A DNA stretch of 33,051 nucleotides from assembly GCA_002706885.1 (NCBI GenBank), contig PAKY01000027.1, forward strand, positions 1 through 33,051. Direction: 5' to 3'. The position numbers and the translations under genes are program-made. This document shows positions 31,611 to 33,051 of this stretch, in pieces. This DNA comes from Phycisphaerae bacterium. Its GTDB lineage: Bacteria > Planctomycetota > Phycisphaerae > Phycisphaerales > UBA1924. The notes under the pieces are model-generated. The model searched no databases, was not told the DNA's origin, and saw only the letters and a program-made list of their open reading frames with translations. The first letter of the stretch is position 1. The number at the start of each line of letters is the position of its first letter.

Positions 31611-32168
31611 ATGGATTTAACTGCTGCCGATGAGAAATTGCTGAAGGCCCTGGCGATCGCCATCGTTGACCACCCGCGAGCCACGTTCAAAGAAATAGCC
31701 CAGGCAGCGGGAGTCAGCAAGGCGACGCTAAACAGGTTTTGCGGCACCCGCGACAACCTGATCGAGATGCTTCTGGATCATGGTTCGGTGGTTATTTATC
31801 GGGTCATTGCCGATGCCGATCTTGAGTCGGCGCCCTTGGACGCATTGCATCGCCTGATCGAAGGCCATTTGACTCACAGGGAGTTGTTGGTTTTCCTCTC
31901 ATTTCAGTGGCGCCCGGACACGTTTGATTTAGATGCAGGCGGCTGCCGATGGCTGCCTTACTCAGAAACGCTGGACGAGTTCTTTCTACGCGGGCAAAAA
32001 CTGGGCGTATTCCGTATCGATATCGGTGCCCCGGCGCTTACCGAAATCTTCTCCTCCTTGATCTTCGGCCTGGTAGACGCCGAGCGCCGCGGCCGTATCG
32101 CACGCGCAGGTATGGCGGCGTTGATCGAGCAATTCTTCCTGAACGGCGCTTGCAACTACCAAACTTAA
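31611..32168 (+). CDS. tnfxB: NfxB/TNfxB-type repressor of the efflux operon
   Basis: The 185-aa protein has an N-terminal HTH (TFKEIAQAAGVSKATLNRFCGTRDNLIEMLLDHG, residues ~24-58) followed by a helical domain with LTHRELLVFLSFQWRPD and FFLRGQKLGVFRIDI, very similar to NfxB of P. aeruginosa (about 187 aa). NfxB represses mexCD-oprJ, and its loss gives efflux-type resistance. The gene is divergent from the adaptor gene with 179 bp between. The frame is intact here, with no visible truncation or frameshift, so the pump is probably repressed unless point changes affect DNA binding. Differences from NfxB along the whole length fit the TNfxB group. Confidence 0.92.
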   Translation: MDLTAADEKLLKALAIAIVDHPRATFKEIAQAAGVSKATLNRFCGTRDNLIEMLLDHGSVVIYRVIADADLESAPLDALHRLIEGHLTHRELLVFLSFQWRPDTFDLDAGGCRWLPYSETLDEFFLRGQKLGVFRIDIGAPALTEIFSSLIFGLVDAERRGRIARAGMAALIEQFFLNGACNYQT

Positions 32169-32208
32169 CGGAAAGCAACGCTCAGTTTTTTTCCAATGGG
32201 TTGGCAGT

Positions 32209-32238
32209 GTCCGTTTTTGGCCGGTCGTGAGCGACCAC
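32209..32238 (+). repeat. Degenerate copy of the recombinase-element end repeat
   Basis: The 30 bases run GTCCGTTTTTGGCCGG, then TCGTGAGCGACCAC. They match the 27 bases at 24745-24771 apart from two C-to-T changes and a 3-nt insertion. Orientation is that of a left end. It lies just past the repressor gene, on the far side of the efflux operon. Confidence 0.7.
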
Positions 32239-32245
32239 AATAGGT

Positions 32246-32339
32246 TGGAATAGGCATACTCTTTTACCGGCAATCCCGCTCAGTTCGAGACAGGCCATTA
32301 GCTGCTGACGTGGTTAAAGCTGAAGTTTTACCTATTCCA
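32246..32339. repeat. 94-bp segment bounded by a 9-bp inverted repeat
   Basis: TGGAATAGG (32246-32254) and CCTATTCCA (32331-32339) face each other immediately downstream of the SMR gene's stop. Position and length recall an integron attC site, but the expected core-site triplets are not convincing. Confidence 0.35.
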
Positions 32340-32350
32340 GCTCAGTAGAG

Positions 32351-32683
32351 CTAATGGGCGCTACCTTTAGACAGTAAGTTAAGAACAGCAACGCCGCCAA
32401 CAATCATTGCCATGCCGATGAACGCCCAAATATCTAGTTTCTGCCCATAAAATACCCAGGCGACAGCTGTCACCAATACAATTCCGAGCCCTGCCCAAAC
32501 TGCATATGCAATGCCCATGGGAATAGTCTTTAAGGCTAGGGATAAAAAGTAAAAAGCGAGGCCGTAACCTAAAACAACTAATATTGACGGAAGTGGTTTT
32601 GTGAATCCTTCGCTTGCTTTTAAAGCAGATGTGGCTACTACTTCACCAAATATTGCAACAGCCAAAAACAGCCAATTATTCAT
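32351..32683 (-). CDS. Small multidrug resistance (SMR) exporter, Qac/EmrE type
   Basis: This 110-aa protein has four transmembrane helices and the SMR signature. The essential membrane Glu14 is in [51 protein letters not shown], the GQKLD loop and the end [15 protein letters not shown] follow. The last part closely resembles the cassette-borne QacF/QacH/QacL and QacG-like pumps for quaternary ammonium compounds. The ATG at 32683 is chosen for its GGAG/AGAAGG ribosome site and the standard 110-aa length; an upstream ATG at 32698 is possible. The gene and its upstream DNA are AT-richer than the efflux operon, suggesting separate acquisition. Substrate range is inferred. Confidence 0.93.
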   Translation of the reverse strand: MNNWLFLAVAIFGEVVATSALKASEGFTKPLPSILVVLGYGLAFYFLSLALKTIPMGIAYAVWAGLGIVLVTAVAWVFYGQKLDIWAFIGMAMIVGGVAVLNLLSKGSAH

Positions 32684-33051
32684 TTGCCTTCTCCGCATGT
32701 AGGTGTATGAAGATTTTAATTTTTTTATTCAAAAAAATGCAGTCTTGCGATAAAGAATTTACTGTGAGCAAAGTTGTGTAGGCGCTGAGCATGCAAAACT
32801 GCGCATTGATTCTTGCGGTAATGTGTGCGCATCGTTCAATGCGATATAGCGCGAGGGTTCGGGCCGCAAGAAACTTCCGGAAGGTGATCTGACCACAGTA
32901 GGCAGGCGCGATTTCGAGCGATAGAACGCTAAAAAAGGGGCATGAACGACTGTCTGCTTCTGGCCGCTAGTGTGCGCTCTCTTGCTTGGATGGCATTACG
33001 TTCTGGCCCAACGTTACTGTAGCGAATCCGCAGCAGTATCAATCAAAGCCT
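32684..33051. other. Right-edge stretch with no recognised gene
   Basis: AT-rich DNA upstream of the SMR gene (T and A runs at 32715-32745) likely contains its promoter. A 10-bp palindrome CTTCCGGAAG lies near 32874. At 32952-32970 a further partial copy of the end repeat (GTCTGCTTCTGGCCG) occurs, again in left-end orientation. I see no protein-coding frame that I could support. Confidence 0.45.
32952..32970 (+). repeat. Partial copy of the recombinase-element end repeat
   Basis: GTCTGCTTCTGGCCG matches the outer half of the terminal repeat at 24745-24760 with one change; similarity then fades (CTAGTGTGCGC against GTTAGCGAC). Confidence 0.5.

Overview
The window reads as high-GC gammaproteobacterial DNA, almost certainly Pseudomonas. 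The evidence is an NfxB/MexC/MexD/OprJ-type efflux locus, an RsmN-like CsrA protein, Ndm-type methylxanthine N-demethylases, and a left-edge ORF tail resembling a small Pseudomonas envelope protein. All names come from reading the translations and recalling families; no database search was run.

Layout. (A) 1-8670 is an accessory island. A chromosomal ORF tail with its terminator and a second truncated reading frame give way to a truncated IS3-family transposase. Next is a compact cluster: an XRE regulator facing an operon of a winged-helix/coiled-coil protein, an SF2 helicase, an inositol-monophosphatase-like phosphatase and a HAD 'RNA-repair type' phosphatase. It looks like an undescribed conflict/defence or RNA-repair module. 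It is followed by a BPSL0761-like protein, a divergent SRAP (YedK/HMCES-like) protein, a CsrA/RsmN-like regulator, and a LexA-box-controlled UmuD-like/UmuC pair in which the UmuD-like protein has lost its Ser/Lys dyad. (B) 8671-9033 is the C-terminal stump of an acyl-CoA synthetase.

(C) 9143-24742 is a purine-alkaloid (methylxanthine) catabolic region. It holds a BMP-type binding protein, a 2OG-Fe oxygenase and a LysR regulator on the minus strand. Divergent from these is an operon of an NdmB-like Rieske N-demethylase, a TIM-barrel protein, an NdmC-like catalytic subunit without Rieske domain, the NdmD-like reductase carrying an extra Rieske domain, NdmE-like GST, and a second 2OG-Fe oxygenase. 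A Tsx-like porin, an NCS2 purine permease, a GntR/FCD regulator and a chemoreceptor missing its N-terminus complete the region. No NdmA is present, so theobromine, 3-methylxanthine or 7-methylxanthine fit better than caffeine as substrate. The same 12-bp palindrome lies upstream of ndmB and between permease and gntR, suggesting one GntR regulon.

(D) 24745-25487 is a tiny mobile unit: a 206-aa tyrosine recombinase between perfect 20-bp terminal inverted repeats. One end abuts the truncated chemoreceptor. (E) 25680-32168 is a MexCD-OprJ-type RND efflux operon with a divergent NfxB-type repressor. It closely resembles the mobile tigecycline-resistance cluster tmexCD-toprJ, and a perfect 48-bp palindrome sits in the control region. 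(F) 32169-33051 carries degenerate copies of the same end repeat and a Qac/EmrE-type small multidrug pump.

The window is therefore an accessory island, a catabolic cluster and a resistance cluster placed side by side, with truncated genes at several junctions.
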